This document shows positions 8,135 through 17,420 of a stretch of DNA of 64,000 bases, piece by piece. The notes under the pieces were generated by a model. That model ran no database searches. It saw nothing but the letters and a program-made list of their open reading frames with translations, and was not told where the DNA came from. Location: NCBI GenBank assembly GCA_030447785.1, contig JAUJOF010000001.1, forward strand, positions 198,880 through 262,879, read 5' to 3'. Positions within the stretch are counted from its first letter, which is position 1. Every line of letters begins with the position of its first letter. Both the position numbers and the translations under genes were made by a program. Source of the stretch: Solirubrobacteraceae bacterium (lineage in GTDB: Bacteria; Actinomycetota; Thermoleophilia; Solirubrobacterales; Solirubrobacteraceae).

Positions 8135-9862
8135 GTGCGAGTGCTGTTCGTCATGAACACGCCGGGCTTCCTGCGGTACTACGACGAGACCCTGGACCTC
8201 CTGCTCGAGCGCGGACACGAGGTCGTGCTCGGCTTCACCAACGCCACCCTGCGGGCCAACGCCCTCGAGGCTCTCGAGGGCCGCCCCCGCCGGCCGCAGC
8301 TGATCGGCTCGGTCCCGCGCCGCACCGACGCCATGGCGCCGATGAGCGCGCGGTTGCGCAACCTTGTCGACTTCGTGCGCTACCTGCACCCACGCTACGC
8401 CGAGGCCGCCTTCCTGCGCGACCGCCGGCGCCTGGAGCTGCTCGAGGCACGGGGGTTGAGCGGCTGGCTCGCTCAGCGCGACACGCTGCCACGGCCGGCC
8501 GTGGCAGCACTTCTGCGCGGGTTGCTCATGCTCGAGCGCGCCATCCCGAGCGCTCGGGAGGTCGAGGCGCTGTTGAACGACGTCCGCCCCGATGTCGTGC
8601 TGGTCAGCCCTCTGATCACCGGAGGATCGACGCAGACCGACTACATCAAGAGCGCGCGGGCGCTCGGGATCCCCTCGGGCGTTGCGGTCGCCAGCTGGGA
8701 CAACCTGACCAACAAGGGCCTGATCCGGGAGCTGCCCGACCGGGTCCTGGTGTGGAACGACGCTCAGCGCGATGAGGCCGTCGAGCTGCACCGGGTGCCG
8801 CGCGAACGGGTGGTGGTGACCGGCGCCCAGCCCTTCGACCGCTGGTTCGGTCGCCACCCCACGCTGAGCCGGGAGGCCTTCTGCCGGCGCGTCGGCCTGG
8901 ACCCTGAGCGGCCGTTCCTGCTGTTCACCGGGTCGACGAGCAACATCACCGACCCCGGCGCCGAGGACCGCTTCGCCCGCCGCTGGGCCGAGGCGGTGCG
9001 GACCGCCCCAGCGCCGCGGCTTCGCGAGGCGGGCCTGCTCGTGCGCCCCCACCCCGACCGGCGCGGCGACTGGAGCAACATCGACCTCGAGGGCCTGGAG
9101 GGGGCGGTGGTGTGGCCGCCCGCCCGGCCCAACTCGGTCACCGAGGAGGCCCGCGCGGAGTACTTCGACTCGCTCTACCACGCCAGCGTGGTGGTGGGCA
9201 TCAACACCAGCGCGATGGTGGAGGCGGCGATCCTCGGGCGTCCCGTGCTCTCCCTGCGCCTGCCGGAGTTCCATCAGGCGCAGCGGGGCACGCTGCACTT
9301 CGCCCACATGCTCCCCGAGCACGGCGGCTTCCTCGAGCTCGCCGACAGCCTGGGTGAGCATCTGGAGCAGGTGCAGGCGGCGATGGAGGACCCCCGGCCT
9401 GCCCAGCGGCGCAACCGGGCGTTCGTGGAGCGCTTCGTCCGCCCGCAAGGAGCCCAGGTGCCTGCCACCCCGCGGCTCGTCGCCGCCGTCGAGCGGCTTG
9501 CTGCGCTGAAGTCCGCCCCCGACCGCGTGACCTGGACGCTGCTGGCGCTGCGCGCGCTGCTGCGCGCCGGTGCGGCGCGCGAGGCGCGCCAGGCGACTCG
9601 CCGCGCTGCCCCGCTCGATGCACGCCTCGTGGGCGGGCGGCGGCTCGTCGAGGGCCTCGACCGGGTCTCGGCGCGGCTGGCGCCGCGCGCCCCGCGCGCG
9701 GCCTGTTGCCTACGGGTGGTTTCCACGCCCCTGCACAGGACGCTGCGCTGGCGCAGGGACCGCATGAAACGGCGCAGAAGAGAAGAGAAGCTCCACCGCG
9801 CGAGCGAAAAGCGGCACCGTCGCGAGCGCGCCGCCACGATAAGGAGTCGCTACGTCGAGTGA
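8135..9862 (+). CDS. SWDNLTNKG-family protein, probable GT-B glycosyl- or glycerophosphotransferase (copy 1)
   Basis: About 575 residues. The start at GTG 8135 (VRVLFVMNTPGFLRYYDETL) aligns with the starts of three homologues further right in this window. Shared motifs are SWDNLTNKG (187-195), RVLVWNDAQRDEAVELH, VTGAQPFDRWFGR (228-240), VRPHP (303-307), GINTSAMVEAAI (355-366) and RGTLHFA. The two Rossmann-like halves and the late RPHP and GINTSA elements recall TagF-type glycerophosphotransferases and GT-B enzymes, but the family is not recognised for certain. The last 60 residues are highly basic. It overlaps the convergent gene by 13 bases. Confidence 0.72.
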   Translation: MRVLFVMNTPGFLRYYDETLDLLLERGHEVVLGFTNATLRANALEALEGRPRRPQLIGSVPRRTDAMAPMSARLRNLVDFVRYLHPRYAEAAFLRDRRRLELLEARGLSGWLAQRDTLPRPAVAALLRGLLMLERAIPSAREVEALLNDVRPDVVLVSPLITGGSTQTDYIKSARALGIPSGVAVASWDNLTNKGLIRELPDRVLVWNDAQRDEAVELHRVPRERVVVTGAQPFDRWFGRHPTLSREAFCRRVGLDPERPFLLFTGSTSNITDPGAEDRFARRWAEAVRTAPAPRLREAGLLVRPHPDRRGDWSNIDLEGLEGAVVWPPARPNSVTEEARAEYFDSLYHASVVVGINTSAMVEAAILGRPVLSLRLPEFHQAQRGTLHFAHMLPEHGGFLELADSLGEHLEQVQAAMEDPRPAQRRNRAFVERFVRPQGAQVPATPRLVAAVERLAALKSAPDRVTWTLLALRALLRAGAAREARQATRRAAPLDARLVGGRRLVEGLDRVSARLAPRAPRAACCLRVVSTPLHRTLRWRRDRMKRRRREEKLHRASEKRHRRERAATIRSRYVE

Positions 9863-10992
9863 GGCCGGCGCCACCGGAGGTATCTCCTCACGGTCCGCCG
9901 GACGCGGCCGGAGAAGGCCTCAGGTGCTTGCTTGGAGCCCTCGAGTGCTGCTACCCGCGCGGCGAGCTCGCGGGCCTCGTTCCGCGCGGCGCGCACCTCC
10001 TTTCGAGCCTCCTTTCGGATTTTCTCGACCTCGTGTCTCGCTATGGTGCGCTCCACCGAGCGCACCAGGTCGGTGGGCGGCTCCACCGTCTCCAGTGGGC
10101 TGGTCTGCGGCCTGCCGAACGTGTACCGGTCATCGTCGCTCGCTGCACGCCAACGGCCCAGCATCTCCTGCAGCCGACGATCGACCACCAGTCGTCCTTC
10201 CTGCAGCCCTGCCTGGAGCTCCTCGTCTGACCACGCGAGGGCGGCGTACTCGTCGGGAAGCGCTCCGGCCTGGTAGCGCTCGTAGAAGTGGCGAAAGTGT
10301 TTCGAGGCGCTGGGCGGCAGCTCTCGGTTGCGCTCGTAGGCGGGCCCGACGTTGAGGATCTTGGTCTCGAAGCGGGCATAGCCGCGTTCCGGGAAATGCC
10401 AGATCGTGACTGCCGCCCAGGTGGGGAGCGCAGGGAGCCCGACTCCGTCCACGGAATGGTTGCCCTGGGCGACCGTGACTTCGGGGACGGCGCGGTGGGC
10501 GATGGCGGTAGCGACCGGCCGCCCGGTCGACGTCGTACCGGCACGGCTCTCGGGCAGGACCTCGCGAAAGCACAGGGCGTCGGCGAAGAAGGCGCTGTCG
10601 TCGACCTCACGCCGGGCCACGAAGTTGCACTTGGCCGCCCGCACTACCCCGTACTCGGGCGGAACGGCGGCAAGCACGTCCTTGAGCGACCCCTGCTCTG
10701 GCCACCAGAACTGGTCGGCGTCGTTGTGGATGACCCAGTCGGCGCCATGCTCGGTGGCCGCCAGGCGGGCCATGCGAGTGACCCAACGGTGCTGGGAGTG
10801 GTCGTCGCCGGGCTCGTCGATGAGACGCACGACCCCGGCATCGGCATAGCGCTGGAGGATCGCCCTGGTGCCGTCGCGCGAGGCGTTGTCGGTAGCGATG
10901 ATGAAGTCGACCCCATGGCGGAGGTGATAGGCGAGGTTTGCCTCGATGATGTCGTCCTCGTCACGAGCGAGGACGGTCATGACCACCTTCAT
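9850..10992 (-). CDS. Glycosyltransferase, GT2/GT92-like, with C-terminal coiled coil
   Basis: This 380-residue protein begins MKVVMTVLARDEDDIIEANL and continues with TDNASRDGT, then HNDADQFWW, the DXD-type metal motif of the Glyco_tranf_2_4 type of glycosyltransferase. WHFPERGYARFETKIL is also typical of this group. The C-terminal 80 residues form a charged helical coiled coil (RHEVEKIRKEARKEVRAARN) that may mediate oligomerisation. It is transcribed alone toward the SWDNLTNKG gene. The 240 bases upstream hold no convincing gene. Confidence 0.82.
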   Translation of the reverse strand: MKVVMTVLARDEDDIIEANLAYHLRHGVDFIIATDNASRDGTRAILQRYADAGVVRLIDEPGDDHSQHRWVTRMARLAATEHGADWVIHNDADQFWWPEQGSLKDVLAAVPPEYGVVRAAKCNFVARREVDDSAFFADALCFREVLPESRAGTTSTGRPVATAIAHRAVPEVTVAQGNHSVDGVGLPALPTWAAVTIWHFPERGYARFETKILNVGPAYERNRELPPSASKHFRHFYERYQAGALPDEYAALAWSDEELQAGLQEGRLVVDRRLQEMLGRWRAASDDDRYTFGRPQTSPLETVEPPTDLVRSVERTIARHEVEKIRKEARKEVRAARNEARELAARVAALEGSKQAPEAFSGRVRRTVRRYLRWRRPHST

Positions 10993-11234
10993 CGGCCCTC
11001 GGCGCGGACTCCGGGTGTTAGTTCACCATGAGAGGAGCGGCGTACCGCCGGAAAGTGGCGGACACAAGCCCCGTTGCGGCGCACGTCGAGATCCAAGTCG
11101 CCGAAGAAGCCCTCGAGATCGTCTGGGGCTTGATCAAGGGACGCAACGCGTCCCTTCATCGCCTGCTGGTCCACGTCGAGGAAGCCGAGCATCAGGTCCT
11201 CGCCGGCTTCACTTCGGGGATGACGCCCGCCGCG

Positions 11235-12431
11235 CTAGGGAACGTCTCGGTAGGCGGCGAACGACGGCTTGCGCGCACCCTCATAGGTCATCAACCCCAT
11301 AGTAGACCCGCCTTCCTCCGTCGCGGGGGCGTCGAGGAGAGATATCCATCCGAGCGTCTCGACGTACTTCGCGTCCTGGGCGAGCTTGTAAGCGGCGCTA
11401 ATCCAGCGGGCCTGGCCCTCAGGGGTCGTGGAGAAGGGAAACTCATCCATGGGAGCTGACCCGATCGTGAACTCCGACAGCCACAGGTGCGGGCCCTTCT
11501 TGCGAAGAAGTCCGTGGATCCAGGTGTTGCGCTTGTGCAGGTCCTTGTGCTCACGGTAGACGTCCGGATGCTTCTTGAGTGAGTCGTAGCGGTCATGGTC
11601 CCGTCGCAGCTGGCGATGGATCTCCTCGTTGACGGAGCGCCCGTAGTCGCGCTGCAGCTGGCTGTAGAACGAGTCGAGGTCGCTGATGTCGCGCACGCCC
11701 TTGACGTAGGGCTTCTTGTCGATGTCGGGAAAGCGCTCTGAGAACGGGTTGTGACCGTAGAGGTCGAGCCGGGGGGGCAGGCCGTTGGGCAGGCGCATCC
11801 AGCGAAGCCAGTCTGTGGGCTTGACGTCCCCCGCGGAGTAGGTCATGCCGCCGATGACCACGTTGTCGGAGTCTTCGCGCTTGAGCTGCTCGTAGGCGGC
11901 GTCGAGAAGCTTGGCGTATCGCCGCGGCCCGACGCGGCTGTCGCGAGAAAGCGGTTGGAAGTTTGCCACGCGCGAAGGCTCCCCCCAGATCATCCACTGA
12001 TCCACCGACGGGTATCGCCGGCTCGCCGCGCGTACGAACTCGGCGTAGTCCTCAGCGTCCTTGGGCGCCCAGTTCCTCGCCCGCCCCCCGTTCGCCCATC
12101 GGGGGGTGAACATCACCATCAGCGACACGTCGATGCCATGCGTGGCCGCCCGCGCCACCGCCTCGTCGAGCTCAGCCGGCCAGCGGTAGGCCGGGTCGGC
12201 CGGGTCGATCGCGCGGTCTGGGCGCTCGGTGGCCACTTGGTCCCACTGCAGCTGGAACTGGAAGACGTCGACTCCCAGCTCCTTGTAGGTGGGAAAGGCG
12301 GAGGACCCGTTGGGCAACGTGACCGGGCCCCAGATCGCCTTCTTCTCGGCGGAGGCGGTGGCGGGAAGAGCCAGGAGGGCCAGGCCGAGAACGGCGAGTC
12401 TCAGAAGCATGCGCATAGATGGTGGCAACAT
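11235..12431 (-). CDS. Secreted glycoside hydrolase-like TIM-barrel protein
   Basis: About 398 residues. A signal peptide, MRMLLRLAVLGLALLALPA then TASA, precedes a barrel-like enzyme. WMIWGEPS (E151) has the appearance of the acid/base glutamate after beta-strand 4, and LWLSEFTIGS (E320) of the nucleophile after strand 7, as in clan GH-A families such as GH5 and GH39. Proteins of this type cleave extracellular polysaccharide and often sit in exopolysaccharide loci. ATG 12431 is preceded by a GCGAGG ribosome-binding site; ATG 12416 is in frame. It is divergent from the next gene. Confidence 0.72.
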   Translation of the reverse strand: MLPPSMRMLLRLAVLGLALLALPATASAEKKAIWGPVTLPNGSSAFPTYKELGVDVFQFQLQWDQVATERPDRAIDPADPAYRWPAELDEAVARAATHGIDVSLMVMFTPRWANGGRARNWAPKDAEDYAEFVRAASRRYPSVDQWMIWGEPSRVANFQPLSRDSRVGPRRYAKLLDAAYEQLKREDSDNVVIGGMTYSAGDVKPTDWLRWMRLPNGLPPRLDLYGHNPFSERFPDIDKKPYVKGVRDISDLDSFYSQLQRDYGRSVNEEIHRQLRRDHDRYDSLKKHPDVYREHKDLHKRNTWIHGLLRKKGPHLWLSEFTIGSAPMDEFPFSTTPEGQARWISAAYKLAQDAKYVETLGWISLLDAPATEEGGSTMGLMTYEGARKPSFAAYRDVP

Positions 12432-12514
12432 CGGACCTCGCTCAAGGTTGCGGTGGTCCACCGGCGGCGTCTCGGTCAGGGAAGCCAGGTGGAAGGTGCT
12501 GGTACGGTGGCTGC

Positions 12515-13066
12515 TTGCCCAGGCTCCGTGTTGCCATCGCTACGGCCTGCTGTGCGGCTATCGCTCCCTCGTCCGCGCTTGCCCAGGAAGAGGACGCGAC
12601 GGTGGACCGTGACAGCCCCGCCGCAAAGGAATACGTGATCCCCTTGGAGGGCGCGCGGCGCGACGCTGCCCCTGCGACCCGAGACGGCGACCGGCGTTCC
12701 GCGCCCAGTGGCCGGTCCGCGCGGTCCGCGGTACCCTTTGGGGCAGGCATCACTCCGCCTGTTGGTGCAACCTCTGGAAGTGGCGGCGGTGACAGCGAGA
12801 TTCGCGGCAGTGGTGGTGAGGGTGGCCAAAGTGATGGTGGACGGAGCGGTTCCTCAGATCGGTCTAGCCAGAGTTCGTCGGATCGCTCGTCAGATCGCGA
12901 GGCCACCTCGGACCTGTCACCGCCTCCAGGCGCCCAGAGGCCTGCGGTACTCGCAAAAGGGGACGGAGGGGTCGATGAGTCCGCCCTGGTGCTCGTGATC
13001 GCGGGTTGCGTCGTGGTCGCCGGTGGCCTTCTGGGCCTCTTGGCGCGTCGTCGCCGCGCTTCCTGA
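12515..13066 (+). CDS. Secreted, C-terminally membrane-anchored hypothetical protein
   Basis: From a TTG at 12515 the product has a signal peptide (LPRLRVAIATACCAAIA, ending PSSALAQ). It continues with SPAAKEYVIPLEGARRD, a long Ser/Gly/Asp-rich low-complexity spacer (SDRSSQSSSDRSSDREATSD), and ends in a single hydrophobic helix, ALVLVIAGCVVVAGGLLGLL, with ARRRRAS. That is a wall- or membrane-anchored layout without an LPXTG motif. The start is uncertain, since an in-frame ATG at 12419 would give a long non-secretory leader. Function unknown; it precedes the fusion polymerase gene. Confidence 0.6.
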   Translation: MPRLRVAIATACCAAIAPSSALAQEEDATVDRDSPAAKEYVIPLEGARRDAAPATRDGDRRSAPSGRSARSAVPFGAGITPPVGATSGSGGGDSEIRGSGGEGGQSDGGRSGSSDRSSQSSSDRSSDREATSDLSPPPGAQRPAVLAKGDGGVDESALVLVIAGCVVVAGGLLGLLARRRRAS

Positions 13067-13074
13067 TCCCGCTC

Positions 13075-13095
13075 TTAGTTAAGGCTCCTGACTAA
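13075..13095. promoter_or_regulatory. 21-base inverted repeat, possible operator
   Basis: TTAGTTAAGG and CCTGACTAA form an imperfect palindrome with outer arms TTAGT/ACTAA and inner arms AGG/CCT around a central CT. It is AT-rich within very GC-rich surroundings and sits between the secreted-protein gene and the fusion gene. It could be an operator for a dimeric repressor (MarR- or DtxR-like half-sites). There is no T-tract, so a terminator is unlikely. Confidence 0.4.
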
Positions 13096-13151
13096 CGCCA
13101 AAGGGGGACTGAAGTCTGCCGGTCGAAGCTCGTCTGCTCGGGGCGTTCGCA

Positions 13152-16151
13152 TTGCCGCTACTGGCGGTCCTCGTCGCCACTCCGGTGGCAATCCGTGTCG
13201 CCGAGCGGCTGGAGTTCCACGACCGTCCGGTCGGTTACAAGGGTCACGCCCGGCCCACGCCCTACCTCGGCGGCACCGCGCTCATCGCGGGGTTCCTCCT
13301 CGGCGCGATGGTCCTGGGAGGCGGATTCTCGCGCCTCGCACCGATCGCCGGTGGCGCCCTGTTTCTCTGGATGGTTGGGACCTTGGACGACCGACGTACG
13401 GTCACGCCCCAGCTGCGTGTGGTCGCCGCAATCGGGGCGGCGACGTTGCTGTTCGCCGGCGGACTGGGCTGGTCGATCTTCGATCAGCCCTCCGCGGACT
13501 ATGTGCTGACCGTCTTATGGGTGGTCGGTCTGGTCAACGCCTTCAACCTCATGGACAACATGGACGGTGCTTCGAGCACCATCGCCTCTTTCTCGGCGCT
13601 CGGCGCGGCGGTCCTGGCCATCAGCCTTGGCGATCCCGTTCTCGGGGCGCTCGCGCTGGGCCTGGTCGGCGCCTGTCTGGGTTTCCTGCCCTACAACCTC
13701 GCCCGGCCGTCGGCGCGCATCTTCCTCGGGGACGGCGGGTCCATGCCGATGGGGTTTGTCGTGGCAGCGACGATCATGGCTCTGCCCCTCGGGGGAGAGG
13801 CCGGCTGGCACCGACTGCTCGCCGCGGTGCTTCTCGCCGGCCTGCCCATCTTGGACACCAGCCTGGTCATGGTTTCGCGCCATCGCGCCAAAATCTCGCT
13901 GCTGCAGGGCGGAACGGACCACATCACCCACCGGCTGCGTCGCCGGCTGCCCTCGGCTCGAGCGGTTGCCCTCGTGCTGGCCGGAGCCCAGGCACTGCTG
14001 TGCCTGATCGCGTTCAGCGTGACCCAACTCGGCGATGTCTCGGTCGCAGCCGTATGGGCCACCCTCGTGGTCGGCGCCGCGGCCGTGGTCGCGACGATGG
14101 AGCGGGACGCGTGGCGCCCTCAGCGCGTGTCTGTGTCGGCCGCGGTTACCGGCGAGGCGGCGCCGGGCGAGGAAGCCCCAGGTACGGGCTTTGAGCCCGC
14201 CCCGGTCCCGGTGGCCGGCCCACCGCCATCTGACCCGCAGCGCATGGGCAAGCTTGAGGTAGCGCTTCTGCTCCTCATCGGCCTGGGTCTCGGCCTGAGC
14301 CCGCTGGCCTACGGCTTGTATGACCTGGCGGTCTGGGGGCCGATCGCCCTCATGCTGCTGGCCGTCCTCTTGGGCTTGGTGATCGCGCGGCCCGCCACCC
14401 TGCGGGCATCGGCGGTGGCCGCGGTCGTCGGCCTGGTCGCCCTGTGGGGTTGGGCGCTGCTGTCAAGCGTATGGGCGGAGTCCGGAGAGCGGGCCATCAC
14501 CGAGGCCAATCGCTGGATGCTCTACGCGGCAGTGCTGGGAGTGTTGCTGTTCCTCCTGCGCACCGATCGCCTTGGGAAGGTGCTGCTGGCCACCACCACA
14601 GCAGCGGTGCTCGGAGTCGGCGCCTGGATGCTCGCGGCCATGGCACTGGGCAACGGGGGGGACCTCTTCCTCGTCGGCCGGCTGCAGGGCTTGTTGGGGT
14701 ACATCAACGGGCAGGCCGCCTACCTGCTACTGGGCTTCTGGCCGCTGGTGGCGCTGGCCGAGTCCGCCCGGCGCTCCCCGGTGCGCGGGCTGGCGGCGGC
14801 CGGTGCGATGCTTCTGGCCGCGCTCGTACTCCTGAGTCAGTCGAGGGCAGTGGTGCCCGCCCTCCTGGTCTCCGCCGTCGTGTTGCTGGTCGCGATCCCC
14901 GGCCGCCAGCGGCGGGCCTGGGTACTGCTGGTCATCGCTGCCGGCATCGCCGTGCTCGTCCAGCCTCTTCTAGCGGTGTACGCGTCGGCAGACGGAGGCG
15001 CGCCTAGCCCGGAGACGATCCGTGCTGCGGCGTTGGCGACGATGGTCGTGTCAGTGGCGGCCGGCCTGGTCTGGGCCGGACTTTCGTCGCTTTACACACG
15101 CCTCGTCGCTGGCTCGGCCGAACGGCGCCGTAGGGCACTTGGGACGGGATGGGCCCTGCTGGCCACCGCGCTGGTGGTCGGCACGGTCGGCTTGGTCTCG
15201 GTGGTCGGAGATCCAGCAGCCGGCGTACGCGCCCAGTTCGACGCCTTTACCCAGCTCGAGGCCGGCGAAGGCGAGACACGCTTCAGCCAGGGCTCGGGCA
15301 ACCGCTACGACTACTGGCGGATCGCCGTGGGCCAGTTCCTAGACGAGCCGGTACGTGGGCTCGGCGCGGGGGGGTACCCGCAGACCTATTTCCAGGAACG
15401 GCAGACCGCCGAGGACATCCGCCAGCCGCACTCGCTACAGCTGCAGACCCTTGCTGAACTCGGGATTGTCGGCGGCGTGGCGCTCCTTCTCTTCCTCGGA
15501 GGTGTGGCGGCGGGTTTTCTTCGGCGGGCCCTGGCGGCGCGCCACGATCGCTCCCAAGCCGTGCTGGCCGTCGCGGCCGGTGGGCTCTTCTGCACCTGGC
15601 TGGTACACACGAGTGTTGACTGGCTGCATCTCATCCCCGGCGTCACGGGCATCGCCCTGTGTGCGGCGGCAGTGCTTGTCGGGCCGTGGCCGCGCGTCCG
15701 CGCCGCTCTCAGCCCCAGCCGGTGGCATCAGGCACTGCTGGCCGGGATCGCTGTGCTCGTGTTCGTTGCCGCAATCTACCTCGGCCGTGCGACGCTGGCC
15801 GACCGCGAGCTGCGGGCGGGCCAGGCAGCGCTGGAGGCTGGACAACCTCAGCGCGCGCTGGCGCAGGCCCGCGACTCACTCGAGCTGAACCCCGAGGTGC
15901 TCGATGCCCTCTATCTTGAGGCCGCCGCACTGGCACGGGGAGGCGACTACGCCGGAGCGCGTTCCGCGCTCATGGAGGCCACCCGTCGCGAACCCAGTAA
16001 CTTCGTGCCCTGGGCCCTGCTCGGAGATATCGCCGTCCGGCGCGGCGACCTAGCTTTGGCAGCGGAAAACTATCGACGCGCGGCGAGGCTCAATCCACAA
16101 GACCCCACCCTCGAGCGCCTTGCCCGCGACCCCGAGGCTGCGCTGCCATGA
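13152..16151 (+). CDS. WecA/MraY-type phosphosugar transferase fused to an O-antigen ligase/polymerase domain and TPR repeats
   Basis: This 999-residue membrane protein has three parts. Residues 1-310 are a polyprenyl-phosphate glycosyl-1-phosphate transferase with the family motifs DD (79-80), NAFNLMDNMDG (129-139), FLGDGGS (191-197) and a histidine motif GTDHITHRL (254-262). A Pro/Glu/Gly linker (about 330-362) follows. Residues 365-860 are a multi-spanning Wzy/WaaL-like domain with a periplasmic loop containing RYDYWRIAVGQF and GAGGYPQTYF. Residues 865-999 are TPR-like (AGQAALEAGQPQRALAQARD). The TTG at 13152 is a conservative start. A CTG at 13116, seven bases after AAGGGGGA, would add 12 residues matching the family better. 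Confidence 0.85.
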   Translation: MPLLAVLVATPVAIRVAERLEFHDRPVGYKGHARPTPYLGGTALIAGFLLGAMVLGGGFSRLAPIAGGALFLWMVGTLDDRRTVTPQLRVVAAIGAATLLFAGGLGWSIFDQPSADYVLTVLWVVGLVNAFNLMDNMDGASSTIASFSALGAAVLAISLGDPVLGALALGLVGACLGFLPYNLARPSARIFLGDGGSMPMGFVVAATIMALPLGGEAGWHRLLAAVLLAGLPILDTSLVMVSRHRAKISLLQGGTDHITHRLRRRLPSARAVALVLAGAQALLCLIAFSVTQLGDVSVAAVWATLVVGAAAVVATMERDAWRPQRVSVSAAVTGEAAPGEEAPGTGFEPAPVPVAGPPPSDPQRMGKLEVALLLLIGLGLGLSPLAYGLYDLAVWGPIALMLLAVLLGLVIARPATLRASAVAAVVGLVALWGWALLSSVWAESGERAITEANRWMLYAAVLGVLLFLLRTDRLGKVLLATTTAAVLGVGAWMLAAMALGNGGDLFLVGRLQGLLGYINGQAAYLLLGFWPLVALAESARRSPVRGLAAAGAMLLAALVLLSQSRAVVPALLVSAVVLLVAIPGRQRRAWVLLVIAAGIAVLVQPLLAVYASADGGAPSPETIRAAALATMVVSVAAGLVWAGLSSLYTRLVAGSAERRRRALGTGWALLATALVVGTVGLVSVVGDPAAGVRAQFDAFTQLEAGEGETRFSQGSGNRYDYWRIAVGQFLDEPVRGLGAGGYPQTYFQERQTAEDIRQPHSLQLQTLAELGIVGGVALLLFLGGVAAGFLRRALAARHDRSQAVLAVAAGGLFCTWLVHTSVDWLHLIPGVTGIALCAAAVLVGPWPRVRAALSPSRWHQALLAGIAVLVFVAAIYLGRATLADRELRAGQAALEAGQPQRALAQARDSLELNPEVLDALYLEAAALARGGDYAGARSALMEATRREPSNFVPWALLGDIAVRRGDLALAAENYRRAARLNPQDPTLERLARDPEAALP

Positions 16152-16233
16152 GGACCAAACGGGTAGCTGAAGCGACGGCCGGCGTCCCAGTTGCCGGCGA
16201 AATCGTCCACAGACCGAGTGAGTGGGGCAGTGA

Positions 16234-17211
16234 ATGCGATTCCTAGTGACAGGAGGTGCAGGTTTCATCGGGTCCCACCTGAGCGAGGCGCTACTCGAAC
16301 GGGGTCACCGAGTGCACATACTCGACGATCTCTCGACGGGGTCGATGGATAACTTCCGCCATCTGAAACTCCACGAGCGTTTCGACTACACGATCGACAC
16401 GTGCGCTACGCCCTCGGTCGTGGCCGAAGTGGTGGATGAAGCGGACGTGGTCTATCACCTCGCTGCCGCGGTCGGTGTGGATCTCATTGTCGAGAGTCCG
16501 GTCCGCACCATCGAGACCAATGTGCACTGCACGGAGGTCGTGCTTGCGCAAGCCAGCAAGAAGAACAAACCGGTCTTCATCGCCTCCACCAGTGAGGTCT
16601 ATGGGAAATCGGCGAGCTTCCCGTTTCAAGAGGACGGGGATTTCGTGCTTGGCTCGTCATCGACCGGCCGCTGGTCCTACGCCTGTTCAAAGGCCATCGA
16701 CGAGTTCCTGGCCCTTGCCTACTGGAAGGAGCGCAAGCTGCCCACCGTCGTCGGGCGGCTGTTCAACACCATCGGGCCGCGCCAGACCGGCCGGTATGGC
16801 ATGGTCGTCCCGACGTTCGTTCAGCAGGCCTTGGCCGGGCGACCCATCAGCGTGTACGGAGACGGAACCCAGACGCGTTGCTTCTGCCACGTTGATGATG
16901 TCGTGCGGGCACTGGTAGGCCTCATGCAACTCGGCGAGCCGGCCTATGGCGAGGTCTTCAACATCGGCTCCCAGGAGGAGCTCTCGATGCTCTCGCTCGC
17001 TCATCGCGTTCGCGAGATGACCGGCTCGGAGTCAGAGATCCATCTGATCCCCTACCACGAGGCCTACGAGAAGGGATTCGAGGACATGCCCCGACGCTAT
17101 CCGGACATCGCCAAGATCGGCGGGGCCCTGGACTGGTCACCGACGCATACCCTGGACGAGATTCTCAGCGACGTCATCGCGTTTCACCAAGCCGAAGCGA
17201 GGGTGCTCTGA
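16234..17211 (+). CDS. NAD-dependent sugar-nucleotide epimerase/dehydratase (extended SDR)
   Basis: A 325-residue extended short-chain dehydrogenase. GGAGFIG (7-13) binds NAD, STSE (118-121) supplies the active-site Ser/Thr, and Y149-ACS-K153 is the YXXXK catalytic pair. GRLFNTIGPRQTGRYGMVVP is the substrate-side signature of UDP-glucose 4-epimerase/UDP-glucuronate decarboxylase-like enzymes. Exact reaction undetermined. A strongly decayed copy of the 5' half lies at 37843-38270. The ATG at 16234 follows a GGGG stretch. It lies between the fusion protein and a heparinase-like gene in a plus-strand series. Confidence 0.85.
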   Translation: MRFLVTGGAGFIGSHLSEALLERGHRVHILDDLSTGSMDNFRHLKLHERFDYTIDTCATPSVVAEVVDEADVVYHLAAAVGVDLIVESPVRTIETNVHCTEVVLAQASKKNKPVFIASTSEVYGKSASFPFQEDGDFVLGSSSTGRWSYACSKAIDEFLALAYWKERKLPTVVGRLFNTIGPRQTGRYGMVVPTFVQQALAGRPISVYGDGTQTRCFCHVDDVVRALVGLMQLGEPAYGEVFNIGSQEELSMLSLAHRVREMTGSESEIHLIPYHEAYEKGFEDMPRRYPDIAKIGGALDWSPTHTLDEILSDVIAFHQAEARVL

Positions 17212-17420
17212 ACGCGCCACGCGGGTGCCCGCGGCGGACCAACTTGCAGCACCACCTCCTGCCGGGGTCGACGACGGACCGCCGGTGATCGAGACAGTGT
17301 CGCCATGCCCAGCGCCGCGGTCGCGGGTGTAATAGAGACGGTTGTGGCCACTCCACACCCGTCCCCGCTTGGCATGCCGGCGCGACTGGTACCCGGCGCG
17401 CGGCGGTTCGCCAGCACCGG

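Noticed and set aside
7898-9448. 516-codon minus-strand frame
   Set aside because: Antisense of the SWDNLTNKG gene; composition is that of a reverse-complement shadow.
13075-13095. IdeR/DtxR iron box
   Set aside because: The dyad only partly matches that consensus and no iron-related gene is nearby; kept only as an unspecified operator candidate.
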